A program made the position numbers and the translations under genes. This document shows, in pieces, positions 25,707 through 37,082 of a DNA stretch of 64,000 nt. Below the pieces are notes generated by a model. That model saw only the letters and a program-made list of their open reading frames with translations, was not told the origin of the DNA and did no database searches. Positions within the stretch are counted from its first letter, which is position 1; each line of letters begins with the position of its first letter. The stretch lies in the NCBI GenBank assembly GCA_038496675.1, contig CM076650.1:15709846-15773845 (forward strand), in the 5' to 3' direction. The DNA comes from Rachycentron canadum. Its lineage: Eukaryota > Chordata > Actinopteri > Carangiformes > Rachycentridae.

Positions 25707-28700
25707 TGTGTTGTGTGTTATGGTTGAGCCAGGGAACGTGTTTGAAGATATAATTTGTTCTTTAACAATCAAAGAGGAATTGTACAACAGCTAGTTCACA
25801 TGTTTTCACTCTGTAAAGAACAGTAGTGGAAACATGTGAGCTATACACAATAAAAATTAAGCACTGCTTTACCTACAAATATTATGTTCCTATAATTCCA
25901 CACTTTTAGTGTGAATGCCACATGCATTACTTACAAAGCAGGAATTTGCCTTAAAGCCATGCCAACTAGTGCATATGTATTTCTGTGGTGTTGCAGGGCT
26001 AACTCACATCATCACCATGGACCTTCACCAGAAAGAAATCCAGGGCTTCTTCAGTTTCCCCGTTGACAACCTCAGAGCTTCCCCCTTCCTCATCCAGTAT
26101 ATCCAGGAGGAGGTGAGGATACATTATAATAATGTTGTGGCTCTTTGTCAAACAGGCACAGTGTCACAAAAACAAAAGTTACATTATAGTTATTATTAAC
26201 TATTATTATTAACTATAGTTTTTGCTGTTATGGTCAATGCTTAGTCTAATCTTCTTACATGTTTCTCTTTCCTCAGATCCCAGACTACAGGAATGCCATA
26301 ATTGTCGCAAAATCCCCATCAGCTGCCAAGAGGTAAGAAGCAATCACTTTTCCTTCTCGCTGCCCTTTTCTTTTCATATTACTGTCATATTTCTGTGCAA
26401 ACACCTGTCTGCTCTTTTTCGCCCATGTATTTGTTTGTATGTGTTGTGTTTGTCAGTTTCTTTGACTCTTGTGTGTCCACATGTTCGTCTGTCTCAGAGC
26501 TCAGTCCTACGCAGAGAGGCTCCGTCTTGGGCTGGCAGTGATGCACGGAGAAGCCCACCATTCAGAGTCAGACATGGCCGACGGTCGAAACTCTCCCCCC
26601 TTGTTCCGCTCCACCATAGGACACACCGGCCTGGAGCTGCCATGTAAGACACACAATGTAACAACATGTCAAAAAACATTGAAACTTGTTCACCTTTCCT
26701 CAAACTTGCTTTTCTCAGTTTGTTGTCTTCCCAAGGAATGTGCCTTGTGTTTTTGAGTTTGTCATATCTATCAATGATGTGAATGTTAATTTTACTACTA
26801 GTCCATTGATGACTACGACGTCTAAATGGCCTTTTTCACAACAGGAATGAAATTGATATGTTTATTCAAAACACATTTACTATATTCACTATTGAAATGA
26901 TACACATTGACAACTAATACTGACTCACGATGACTTCTCAGAGAGAGGGCCATGGACAATGCTTTTCTGTAGGAGATCTAGAAAATGTTACAGAATTTCC
27001 ACACCGGACGGGAAACCTATTTTTGAGAGAACCTGAATCTAAAAATGAAAATTTGTAGCTACTGACCAATTCTGCTCTATTTTTGGGTGATATGAAGAGC
27101 TAGGTATTCCAGCAGGGGCCGTAGACTGCTTGAGCTTCAAGCTGTGTAGCCATCAAACTTTGAGAAAAATGATTGCCAAGGTTCACACAAAAATTATAGA
27201 CCTAAAGTTTAGATCCCTAAACTATTAAAGCATAAAAACACTCAGGCATTTTGTCTATATTTAAGATTTTAAGATTTCTCTGCAAGATCTTTTTATCTCC
27301 TAGTTAGGACCTGTGGCAGTGCTGACCTTTGCTCGCAGTTTCGGTCACTCTTTCAGCTGCCTAAAATTGCCAGCTTAAGACAAGAGTAATGGCTATGCTG
27401 AGCCTGTATTAACAGACAGACTCACACAGTTTCTCTGCATGTTTCAGGCAAGCCCTGCCTCAGGCATTGTTGTTGTTGTGGTTACAGCTGTTGTTGTAAC
27501 CAGCTGTGAAATACTGCAGGCAGTGACTGACATCACACCTTTTCCTACCTCAGCTGGTTTTGCTTCCCTCCTCATCTCACCTTGTCTTGTCTGCTCTGTC
27601 TTCAACTGAATTTACCATCCACTTCCTGCTCCCCCACCCCTCCATCCCTCAACTTAAAATGTTAAAGAAAGGCTTCCTACCACCAACACAGCTTCCCTGT
27701 GGTTTTAAAACCTCCTTTTTAGAACTTTGGACGTAAAATTTTGTCTGTGTTTGTTGTACATCTGATTAACAATATTTTTTGTACCATCCTCTCTTTTGTC
27801 ACAGCAAGCAGCAGACATCATGTCCCATTCCCTGGGATAGAGCTCCCAAGTATGATTATAATGCTTAAATCCATTTGTGCTTCCTGTTCACTGTTCCTCT
27901 CTGCATGAAATGACTGAATGAGATACTGAGGACTTCTATTACTTACTTACTCTATTTTACATCTGAACACACAAGAAGTAAAAGTCACAATGGTCCTGCA
28001 AGAGTTTATATGTATCTCCAAGCTGTTATAGAGGGAAACCAAAACAAAAAAATGCTCCAAAACTCTACTTGTGTGGTAAAGTTTGAGCAGTGCTGATGAA
28101 AAACTCTCTTATGCTTTTGCAACATATCTGCAGTCTATCTTGCCTTTCGCTAGCAAGGCTAGGCCGTAGCCCCCACTAAGTAAGAGTCTAGGTAGGAATA
28201 GACAGTGAATCAATGGATTTCACAGTCAGGCTTTTGATTGTTGACTCTATGAACCACAATCAAGGCACAACCACAATCAAGGCATTAATGATCAGACTCC
28301 AGATAGGAAGACACTCACCTCAATGTAACATTTTAGAGTTTATTCAGTTTATGAAACCATGTAGCGCAGCAAGACATACTGTATACAAGCATGGCAGTAT
28401 TTCATTGCACTGCATGTCTCAATACAAGCACATTTTATTTTTGGCCTTTTCCCAGAGTAAAATTAAAGCTGCCTTGAATGATGATGGCATCTTTCTTGAC
28501 TCAAGTTATTCCAAACACTAAGGGTATGAAATAATTTAGGCAACTTTTTCCAGGTGTGTTGTCTTTGCTAGCACTTAATGTTTGAGCAACAGATCTATTT
28601 GGCGGCAGAAACACGAGAGTCATGGATTAGACAGGGAACTTCAAAAGAAAAACTAAAATAAATAAGGAAATGAAACACTTAAGCAGGCTTTGGTTTTGAA

Positions 28701-31700
28701 CCCTATTGGTTTCTCTTTCAGCGACACGCAGTATCTCTCTCTTCATGCTAGTTCTTTGAGAAAGGGAAAATTACATTGTTCTGATGCATTGGATAATAAG
28801 GTGAATGTTGTTTTCCTTTCAGTGTCCATGATAATATTTAGAAGCCCTCAGTTTCACATTCTCTCCACTGAAATGATTTTGGTTCTTATTAAATGAAGAG
28901 TTATTAGTGTGAGAAACAGTGGCATGGCTGATGTGCCCTGTGTTTATCGTGCCTAAATACCCAGTATTTAAGAATTATGAGAAATAACATAATTAAATGG
29001 CATTATTTGTAATGACTCATGCTACTTAATTGTATTACTAGATTTAAATTATGAAATTAGACATAACTTGCCGTACAGTTGATTATGAAGTGCCCATCAT
29101 AGTTCACTAACTGCTTAATGTTGTTAAAGTGTATGTAACTTGTATGTTTAAAAACCTCATTGCAGATTGCAGGCTTCTGTTGCAACACCCAAACATGTAG
29201 CTCTTCCATTCATAAACTAATAGAGACATTTATTTTTGATTTTTGAACAGAAGCCTTGCTGAATGATCTTGTGGTGAATTTGGAGGCTGACCTCTGAATG
29301 TGCCTTGCTGTTGTATGGAAGAATGTTTTTGGCATGGTCAGGGCTACAGTCTGGGGATCCAACAAATGAGATTTGGTGCGTTCTAGACATGGATCGATTA
29401 TTGCTTGAAATCCTATCTGGTACCTTTAACATGTTAATATGAAGGTTGGGGTTCATGGACTTCAATTACGAGAGCTATAGATAATGTCCAAGATAGGTTG
29501 TTCTTTCTATGTCATCATCATTGCAATCTCTTAATGAAAAATAGCCTTTGATCGGGTTACAAATAATAGTCGATCCTAGTCTGTGGTTTTGAAAAGAGGT
29601 TCAGTTCTACATCCATTTGTTCATCTACTACTATACCAAAAGCAATTACAAGCAAGTGCACAATGTAAACCCATCTTAAGTCTTGGTTCGAATTTACCAG
29701 GAGCGTAAATTTGTCAAACAGATAACTTATTCTCCACTGTCCTTAACGGGGTTGGTGCTGTGGTATTTGGAAACTTGTTGGCCGGGGAGCTGTCTTGCAT
29801 GATGTTTGCAGGTTTTGATCAAATCCCTTCTCACTAAATCTTCCTTAACATAACCTCGCCCCAAGAATCCACTCCTGATTGGAGGAGAGCTAGGGAGGGG
29901 GGGGTCGCAGAATAAATCTCATTTCCTGTCCTGAAAATTGTTCCTTCATCTGTGTCTTTCAGTGATGATGGCGAAGGAGAAGCCACCTATTACTGTTGTT
30001 GGAGATGTAGGAGGAAGAATCGCTATCATTGTTGTAAGACCTCAAGCTTTTATGCCATTTTCTTTAGATTTAGAAATCATGTCCTTTATACTGAAATGTA
30101 GGAACACAGAAAACTAAGATACAGTGTCAATAATGGCTTTAATTATTATCTATGTCACAAGGGTGACGTTTTCACATATTAGTCTTCAAGTTAAAGGTAA
30201 CCTGTGAAGTTTGTGACCTCTAGTAGCTCAATGGAGCTGTTTTTCTGTGAGTTACTTAATGCCTTCTGCGCATGCAATGCACATTCCTGCCAATAGTTTC
30301 ACTCTATTCCACTGGTCTATAGCTGGCATTTAACATGTCAAAATATGAGTATGCAAGAAGTCTGATAAGAAGAAGTCTAGATGCTACTAAAAATGAATGT
30401 AAACAATATACAATTATAATTTAAGGCAACTTTACAAGTGTTTTATAAGGATGGATTTATTCATTTATTATCAATTTATTTATCATTTGTCACATCCTCT
30501 AGGATGTACATGTGTGTTTTGGTGAGTAGTACTGAATATATACATACAGTACCTTTTCATTATTTTCCATGTGGCCATTTGTTAGTTATGTTACAGGTTA
30601 AGTGAGAGTCAGTGAGTTCATGGCCGATCTTTCTCATAAACAGGGCTATCGCAATTATTATTATTGCAATTTCCTAGTATTTCTGGTGCTTTTTGAGCTC
30701 AGATTTATGTTCATCACCCCATGTCCCAAGTTCCAGATTTTAGAGAAAAGCCTCAGCAATTTTCGTTGATCAGCGTTGTTGACACCATGTGATGTTAACT
30801 CAAAAATAGTTTTCCATTAATCCATATGTATTTTTCTTTCTTCTTCTTTATCCCTACATGATTCCTAATCCTATTGCTCCTTTCTCAGGATGACATTATA
30901 GATGACGTGGAGGACTTTGTTGCAGCAGCAGAAATCCTAAAGGAGAGGGGAGCGTACAAGATATACATCATGGCTACACATGGCCTGCTGTCTGCAGACG
31001 CACCAAGACTAATAGAGGAGTCTGCAATTGATGAGGTAAAATCACATGTGGATGGCAAAATTATTAAATTGTTCATCCTGTCTTATGTTAATTAAGTTAA
31101 TTTTCAAAGGTTTAAATTAAATTGTAATTGTAGGTTAAATGTGTTTAATGTGTCAAAATTACAATAAAGCAATTCAATTAATTTTAGAAATAAGTACATC
31201 TGGGAATGAGAAGCTGAGAACAGCAACAGCAGAAATTTCATCTCTTCTTGCTACAGTACATATGCATATATCACATGAGCCTTTTACTTTGCAAATACTT
31301 TGCAAAAAGAATAGTGTCAGTTTTGCAATGGATCCTTCCGTATTTATTAAGTTTAACGTTTTCCTTTTCATGATTGTCCTTTATGATTAATTAATGTAAT
31401 GTTTAATTAATGGAGGCATGAAGCTGGACAAAGAAATTAAAAAACACATAACAGAAGCAAGGCATTTTATTAGTACTTTAATATGACACCTACACTTTGA
31501 ACAGTGTAACAACCTGTTTGCATGTGTCTTCATTTTCATCAGTGTTTATTTATTACGAACCTTGTCACAAGGTTTTAGGGGACTTTTTTGTAGTGGTAAG
31601 ATACATTGTAAGGATTGGCTTTAATTAACGGGGAATAAGAGTGAGGTTTTCACATTTTAAATCCAAAGGTAGCTTAGTTTAGCTATAAGTTACTGATTCA

Positions 31701-31932
31701 TGAGAAAACACAATTTCCATGACCCATTATAGAAATCACAGACGTGTTAACACTTTTCACTGTACACTTCCAGGTGGTGGTGACCAACACTGTTCCTCAT
31801 GAGGTTCAGAAGCTGCAGTGTCCAAAAATCAAAACCGTGGATGTCAGTATGATCCTGGCTGAGGCCATCCGGCGCATCCACAACGGAGAATCCATGGCCT
31901 ATTTGTTCCGCAACATCGCTGTGGATGACTGA
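21627..31932 (+). CDS. prpsap1: PRPP synthetase-associated protein 1 (PAP39), complete
   Basis: Ten exons: 21627-21784, 24245-24297, 24408-24474, 25341-25513, 25997-26112, 26277-26332, 26498-26643, 29963-30033, 30889-31035 and 31774-31932 (TGA). They total 1146 nt, 381 residues; starting at the second in-frame ATG (21702) gives 356, the human PRPSAP1 length as I recall it. The sequence follows PRPSAP1 closely: SGYRVFSANSSTACTELAKK, ESVRGQDIFIIQTIPR, MAYALKT, PYFPYSKQCKMRKRGSIV, DLHQKEIQGFFSFPVDNLRA, AKEKPPITVVGDVGGRIAII, ending SMAYLFRNIAVDD. MAYALKT and the N-terminus favour PRPSAP1 over PRPSAP2. The protein has the two-lobed PRPP synthetase fold but its PRPP-binding loop reads DDIIDDVED instead of the catalytic DDMADTCGT type, as expected of a non-catalytic regulatory subunit. 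In mammals it associates with PRPS1/2 and dampens PRPP synthesis for nucleotides, in the cytosol. A cassette exon is annotated separately. Confidence 0.96.
23872..24160 (+). repeat. old interspersed repeat in prpsap1 intron 1
   Basis: Runs from 'ATTGATTAATGTGCTTATTA' through 'TTTGGTCTACTAACTGTGCA' and 'TCCTCACATTTGGCAAAATG' to 'GTCAATAATCAATAGATGCA'. I recognise the order of motifs from a repeat common in fish (terminal GATTAATCG-type ends, internal TTTGGTCTATAAAATG and CTCACATTTGAGAAG-type blocks). This copy is strongly diverged. Class is not certain. Confidence 0.45.
25671..25711. repeat. (TG)n microsatellite in prpsap1 intron 4
   Basis: TG run with TA and TTG interruptions. Confidence 0.95.
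27805..27849 (+). CDS. prpsap1: candidate 45-nt in-frame cassette exon of prpsap1
   Basis: Between exons 7 and 8. It is preceded by a strong pyrimidine tract ending TTTTGTCACAG and followed by the donor GTATGA. Its 45 nt are divisible by three and its phase fits the flanking exons (exon 7 ends one base into a codon). Included, it would insert the residues SSSRHHVPFPGIELP between GLELP and MMAKEKPP, with no stop. The insert ends in GIELP, echoing the GLELP that ends exon 7. Skipping gives GLELP-LMMAKEKPP as in human PRPSAP1. The insertion falls in the non-homologous region that distinguishes PRPP synthetase-associated proteins from PRPP synthetases. Splice sites and frame are seen; use in vivo is inferred. 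Confidence 0.6.
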
Positions 31933-32217
31933 GGCAACACACTCATACATTCACATTCCTGCACACACTAACAAACATATTACTGAGCACACACACAAAG
32001 GACCAAGAATCTAGTTCACTTCAGTTCTGCTTGTTTTGCTGATAAACATGTTGACAGTCTCAAATAACTATGTTACACATGAAGCAACGCAAACTCACTT
32101 TATTCCTCTAATATGTTACATAGTACAGACTGTACAAACAACAACTGTTTCACTTCACTAATGCTTCCACTATTTGGAGACATAAATAACTCAACATAAT
32201 GTATCATGCAAAAAAGA

Positions 32218-32223
32218 AATAAA
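32218..32223 (+). terminator. polyadenylation signal AATAAA, candidate for prpsap1
   Basis: AATAAA 286 bp after the prpsap1 stop, followed by a T-rich run at 32264-32281. A second AATAAA-like hexamer lies about 12 bases downstream. Assigned by position. Confidence 0.5.
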
Positions 32224-35200
32224 ATGGCAAATAAAAAGTCTTTTGGGGTGAATAAATGTGATTTTCTTTTCTTTTTTTTTATCAACATTGTAATTTAAAA
32301 GAAAAAAATACTGGATACACTTGAGTAACTGGATAAAAGTAACACAGTGCCACAGCTGGTGTTGAGAGCTGGTATGGTTTGCATTTTGCAGTGGAAGTGT
32401 GAAGAAATCTTTGGAACTGACAGAAATGCAATTTTGCACCTGAAACTAAACTTTCAGTAGCAGTTTCAGTCACAACTGAGGCTTTGTGCTTTGTGAAGCG
32501 TGGAAAACTGAGAAATGACACATCAGTGTTCAGATGAAAATGTTCATCATAAAGCTTTTAGACCTGTATCACATCAGGTCTCTTGTCATTCTGTGATTGA
32601 TGTATATTTTACAGTTCAACAATTACTAAGGGGAAGAGAATTGGGTGTAGTGCAGGAAGGGTACTGGGATTTAATTGTTGCAAAGTCCATTGATTATGTT
32701 TTTGTTGCTGTGTTTGTGACATATCTAACACAAAAGGTAAATTAATCTTTATGCGCCTTAAATAGCTAGATTAAAAGTTGAAACGAGATGAAAGTTGAAA
32801 ATTCACAAAAATGGTAAATTGTGATTTCATATGTACCTAACATTCTGTCTCTGTCGTCTACCGGAAACAACTCACTGTTATTTAGGATAAATAATATTTC
32901 CAAATGTAAATTTTGTAATTTGTAATTTGAATAGGTGACTAATTTACAAGTGTGTCTCACACATTGACACATGACCTGTTAAGGCTCAGGCAGAGTAAAT
33001 GTAGGCATGTGACACATTAGTTATTTTTACTCTGTTACTCAGGCAGAAAAAAAAGCCAGAAAAACTGCATAGTAGTGATCTGAATAGGCCTAAATACTAC
33101 ACAAAGAATGCTGACATTTCATTAGACAATTTTCTAGTTTTGCTGTGTTCTGTCCAGGACCCTGAACTTGTTCTAAACGCCTCAGAGTTGCTTTTATCTG
33201 CTGAGGAGCTTTGACCAAGTCCGGGGGCGAAGACATCTGAGGAACAGACCCTAAAACCAAATAAGTGGACTATTTGACTGTAGCTTAAATCCTTACCATG
33301 GAAAGATGATAAATATAATGCTAAGGCAGAACTAGTCTGTGTAAAATGGCTGTTCTGAAGTCCTCAAATACTTCTCTCATAGCTAAGATAGAAGTGTTTA
33401 CGAGATGTCAAATCCACACACCTGCGTGACAGTGAAGCTGCCAGGCCTCCATCCCTTCGCAAATGAACAAGAGCTTAGTGCGGAAGCATGTTTAAATGTG
33501 GACTGAAAGAGGAACTGCCCGCAAACGTTTACTTGGCCACTTCCTCAAATTAAAACAGGAAACTTAGTTCAGTCTAATCTGATGGAGTGAGGTGGGAGGT
33601 TGGGGGGTGGTCTTGGATCTCAGTACTACAACGGTCTATGCTTGGCAGGTTGTGTTTAGGGGAACCATGCACAGTTTTTTCAGGAACTGCACAATAGTGC
33701 ATTTTGTCAACCAGTTAAACAGGAGTACTGTTTTGTACTGTGATGCTCAGGGGCCATTCATTTTGTTTTTGCTCAGCTTTAAAAGCTGGCCCCTCAGGCC
33801 AGGAGCCAGGTAGTATTTACTGGTTCTCTAATTGTGATGTCACTTTCGCTTTCATCTCGCGTTGGGCTCATTTTCCAGCTATGTTGAAAGTGCTTGAGAT
33901 ATTATCTAGGATGTTTAAGTTGTTCATTGCTGGTTAAAGTTTATGTAATGGCTTTTAAAATAGCCACCTGTAATATATAACAGACATCATAAAGAGTACT
34001 GTACACAGTGCAAATCATTCCAGACTGTCAATCACTTCTGACTGAAGGACTACAACACATTTCTTCAGGACTTGTGAAATATAAGCCAATAGGAACCAAG
34101 TGCAATGATGTGTGTTGGCTAACTGGAATATGGGATGTGGACAGAAGCACTTTCATAAAAATATCATACGCCAACACATGTGAATATGTGCCAGGCAAAC
34201 TCTTCCTGAGATTTAAGTTTGTGTTTGAAGGTTCACTGATCACCAATAGACTCAAAGGTTGCATATTGAGCTGATACTAGTTTTACTGGATGACTTGTGC
34301 GTTTTGCACCAACAGATGGCGACAAAGATTTTAAAATACTGGTGGAAGTCAAAGGGTGGAGAAATCTGGACCTCAACTGCTTGCATTTATTTTCACTTTT
34401 CAATTTCAGTACACATTGATTTACTAGTTTGAGTTATTAATTGCAATTTTAAAAAAAAAACAAACTTAGTTAATTTGGTCACATTTTTAGATTCCATGGA
34501 TGAATCGGGTGGTTTGTGGAGGCAGACAGTGAGTCTGGTGGTCGTAATCGGTATTCATGCGTCTGTCCAATGCTCTTACATGTTTCTCAATCAGACTTTT
34601 GACTCTTATTGTTTCCTATTGTTGGCTCATAAATTCTACCTGAAAAGACATGAATGGTTTGGCTGCTCAAAGCCTTATATTGAAAGATCTCCTGAACCCA
34701 GGAAGTCAGAAGAAATATTGTAACCATATATCAAAGTACCAAATAATCTTAAAATGTACTATATAGCTATAAAATGGCATTTTTGCAATGTGTTCGATGT
34801 CCTGTATCAATATCTATAAGTTCTGTTTGTTCATTTATTTCTATATATTGACCTTTATTGTAGTACTGACATGATTACCTGAGTACTTTAATTTGTAATT
34901 AATTATCAATTTATTGTTTTTTTTTATTGTTGATTTTAATAATTTGCCTTCTCATTATTTACCTAAAAAATTTATCCTAAGGATATAATCATTTACTGTA
35001 TTAACATCAACAATTTCACTCAACAAATTTCACATTTTGTCTTTTATTACACGTTTAGATCCACATTCCACTTACATTTGTTAACAGCAAAAAACATTTG
35101 TGAGAAAATGTGATTTAAAAAATTTTATGTATAAATAAAACTACCTTAATATGTCTTTTTTAATGGTCATTTCAAAATGAAAAGTGCATTTACAGGTTAC

Positions 35201-35756
35201 CTTTGCATTTCACTTTTTCTTTTCTTTTTTTTAAATAAAAGTTATAACATGCTTAATGGCAAATTGTAAACATAATCATGCTACATGTGAATAAGAAAAT
35301 TAATTAACAATTTACATGAGTGACACACATTTTGCACAAACCACAACATGTAGACACACTTTCTCTCAAACAGTCTGTTGACAACAGCTCAAATACCTTC
35401 GTGTAAATGAACATTTTCATTTAAAATTCGAAAAGTTATACATTGATCTAAACACTGGCAGCATGTCAACCAAATAAGCAGCAACAACATAACATCAAGT
35501 AAACAACTGAGTATTCAATGCATCTTCCTTCAGGTTCATAGTTATTCAGGTGGCAGTCTGTTTCAGTTCAGTCTTAACACCATTCTGCTCTTCAGTCTCT
35601 TTTACTCTCAGTTGTGAACCCAAAGTCTTTGTGTTGGTCCAGATCGTTTATCACAACCACTTCACACCAACACTGATTTAAGCCCAGACTTCTCTTTTTC
35701 TCTGTCCAGCAGCAGTGTGTTTCACAACATACCCTCCATGCTTTCATCTCTTGTCC
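32224..35756. other. intergenic DNA between convergent prpsap1 and ras-dva
   Basis: No gene or clear transposon recognised. prpsap1 (+) and the small GTPase (-) converge here, so both 3' UTRs may extend into it. The part 33100-33800 is less AT-rich than its flanks and has several open frames under 90 codons with no family resemblance. Confidence 0.5.
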
Positions 35757-35762
35757 CTTTAT
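35757..35762 (-). terminator. proximal AATAAA on the - strand after the small GTPase stop
   Basis: TTTATT on the + strand is AATAAA on the gene's strand, only 16 nt after the stop codon. That is unusually close, so a more distal signal may be the main one (another AATAAA-like site is near 35044). Confidence 0.3.
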
Positions 35763-35778
35763 TTAAACTTGTCTGCCA

Positions 35779-36405
35779 TTATGACAGAATACAACTGTTG
35801 GTCTTGTTCATCGGTGGCCGGAAGTTGGTGTCTTTTGGAAAGGTCTCCCTGCGCCTGCGCAGTGCGGGGCTGAGGCGGCTGGGAAGGTTTGCCTGCTGCA
35901 GGAGCTCCTTGAACACTTCCACCACATTGGCGTTCTCCTTTGCCGAAGCTTCCAGGTAACTGTTGTTCCAGTCCAGTTCGACGGTTGATAGCACATCCTC
36001 GTTGGACACCTGTCGCTCCTCCTCTCGGTCCACCTTGTTCCCAACCACCACAATGGGCGTGTACTTGTCCTCCTTGATTTCCAGGATCTCATCTCGAAGG
36101 CTCTTGACAGCCTCCAGTGACTCTGGGTCATCCACGGCGTACACCAGTGCAAAGGCGTCACTGTTTTGGATGGAAAGCTTGCGCATGGCAGGGAAGGAGT
36201 AGCTGCCACTGGTGTCTAGGATCTCCACTGTGACCTTGACCCCACCGATGTCATACTCCTTACTGTGCAGCTCTTCCACTGTGCGCCGGTGTTTGGGCTC
36301 AAAAGTGTCTTGGAGGAAGCGTCGGATCAGAGCTGTCTTGCCCACTCCTGCTGCCCCCAGAAACACTAGACGTACCTGAGTCTTCTCTTTCACCTCCAGG
36401 GACAT
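35779..36405 (-). CDS. rasdva: Ras-superfamily small GTPase, probably Ras-dva, 208 aa, single coding exon
   Basis: From the ATG at 36405 (A at -3) the product begins MSLEVKEKTQVRLVFLG. GTPase boxes are visible in order: P-loop GAAGVGKT (about residues 17-24), DTSGS for switch II (about 67-71), NKVD (about 123-126) and SAK (about 154-156). The end, NKTNSCILS, has a CaaX box (CILS) favouring farnesylation and membrane attachment. An in-frame ATG 63 nt upstream (36468) would add MRCGTFIFIF..., which is unlike a Ras N-terminus, so I prefer 36405. The TVEELHSKEY effector region, SGSYSFPAMRKLSI and QQANLPSRLSPAL point to the Ras-dva family, known from Xenopus and fish as needed for anterior ectoderm patterning and regeneration, and absent in mammals. 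DTSGS replaces the usual DTAGQ, so the catalytic Gln61 equivalent is missing, as in RASD and Di-Ras relatives. Membership of the Ras superfamily is certain; the Ras-dva name is from memory. Confidence 0.88.
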   Translation of the reverse strand: MSLEVKEKTQVRLVFLGAAGVGKTALIRRFLQDTFEPKHRRTVEELHSKEYDIGGVKVTVEILDTSGSYSFPAMRKLSIQNSDAFALVYAVDDPESLEAVKSLRDEILEIKEDKYTPIVVVGNKVDREEERQVSNEDVLSTVELDWNNSYLEASAKENANVVEVFKELLQQANLPSRLSPALRRRRETFPKDTNFRPPMNKTNSCILS

Positions 36406-36639
36406 GTTTGCTTTTGGTTTTGGGCCAAAATGAGTGAGGAAAATGAAAATGAATGTTCCACACCTCACTTACACTTAGTGGTTAATCCTGCTGTTAAATC
36501 AACACTGCAAATTTCAGGACTCTGTCACTGACCTTTCTAAATATTTATTCTTTTTAGATCTCCTCTTCAGCAGTTTCTTGTGAGTCCTAAGCTTCTTTGC
36601 CCGCTTTTGTTGCTCCTCTGTGTCTGTGATCCCATCACG

Positions 36640-36770
36640 CACTGCCTTTTATGCCTGTTTTGGTGAGAGAGCTTCCATGCCCTTGTGCAGTAGCAACCAA
36701 TGAGCAGAAGGCAGCCTGTTGAAGTGTAGCATGCAAGCAGCCAATGATGGCAGAGCATGCAAATTAGTCA
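36640..36770 (-). promoter_or_regulatory. candidate promoter of the small GTPase gene: TATA-like, two CCAAT boxes, octamer
   Basis: On the - strand a TATA-like CATAAAAGG lies at about 36646-36654. Upstream of it are CCAAT motifs (+ strand orientation) at 36697-36701 and 36741-36745 and a perfect POU octamer ATGCAAAT (36757-36764) overlapping AATTAG, a homeodomain-type core. A start near 36620 would give a 5' UTR of about 215 nt. The spacing is right for a TATA promoter of a regulated developmental gene; binding is inferred only from motifs. Confidence 0.45.
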
Positions 36771-37051
36771 GTTCAATGGGAGAAAGGAGGTGAACAGCAA
36801 GCAGAGCATGGAAAAAACTGTTTGTAGGGTCCTGATTGTACTTCCACAAGGTCATGGAGTACCTCAGAGGAAAGACATCATCTACTCATTATTCTTATTC
36901 TTCTGTGGTGAGAGTGTGTATTAAAAAAAAATGTTTCAGTAACCATTGTTTTGAGGTTTTCTTGTCTTGGGTCATGGCAATCTCTACCTACAGAGTGCAT
37001 TTAGTGATGTTTTGGTGTTTTCCTGTCTGTTGCTGTTAACTGATGTATATC

Positions 37052-37082
<31 letters not shown>

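Noticed and set aside
26222..26647. 141-codon + strand open frame
   Set aside because: It reads prpsap1 exons 6 and 7 and the intron between them in a wrong frame; the true frame matches PRPSAP1.
35808..36209. 133-codon alternative frame on the - strand and an antisense frame at 35963-36202
   Set aside because: Shadows of the small GTPase coding sequence.
36530..36645. Lysine-rich - strand frame in the GTPase 5' leader (contains RAKKLRTHKKLLKRRSKKNK)
   Set aside because: No ATG in frame, preceded by a stop, no convincing acceptor; best explained as A-rich 5' UTR.
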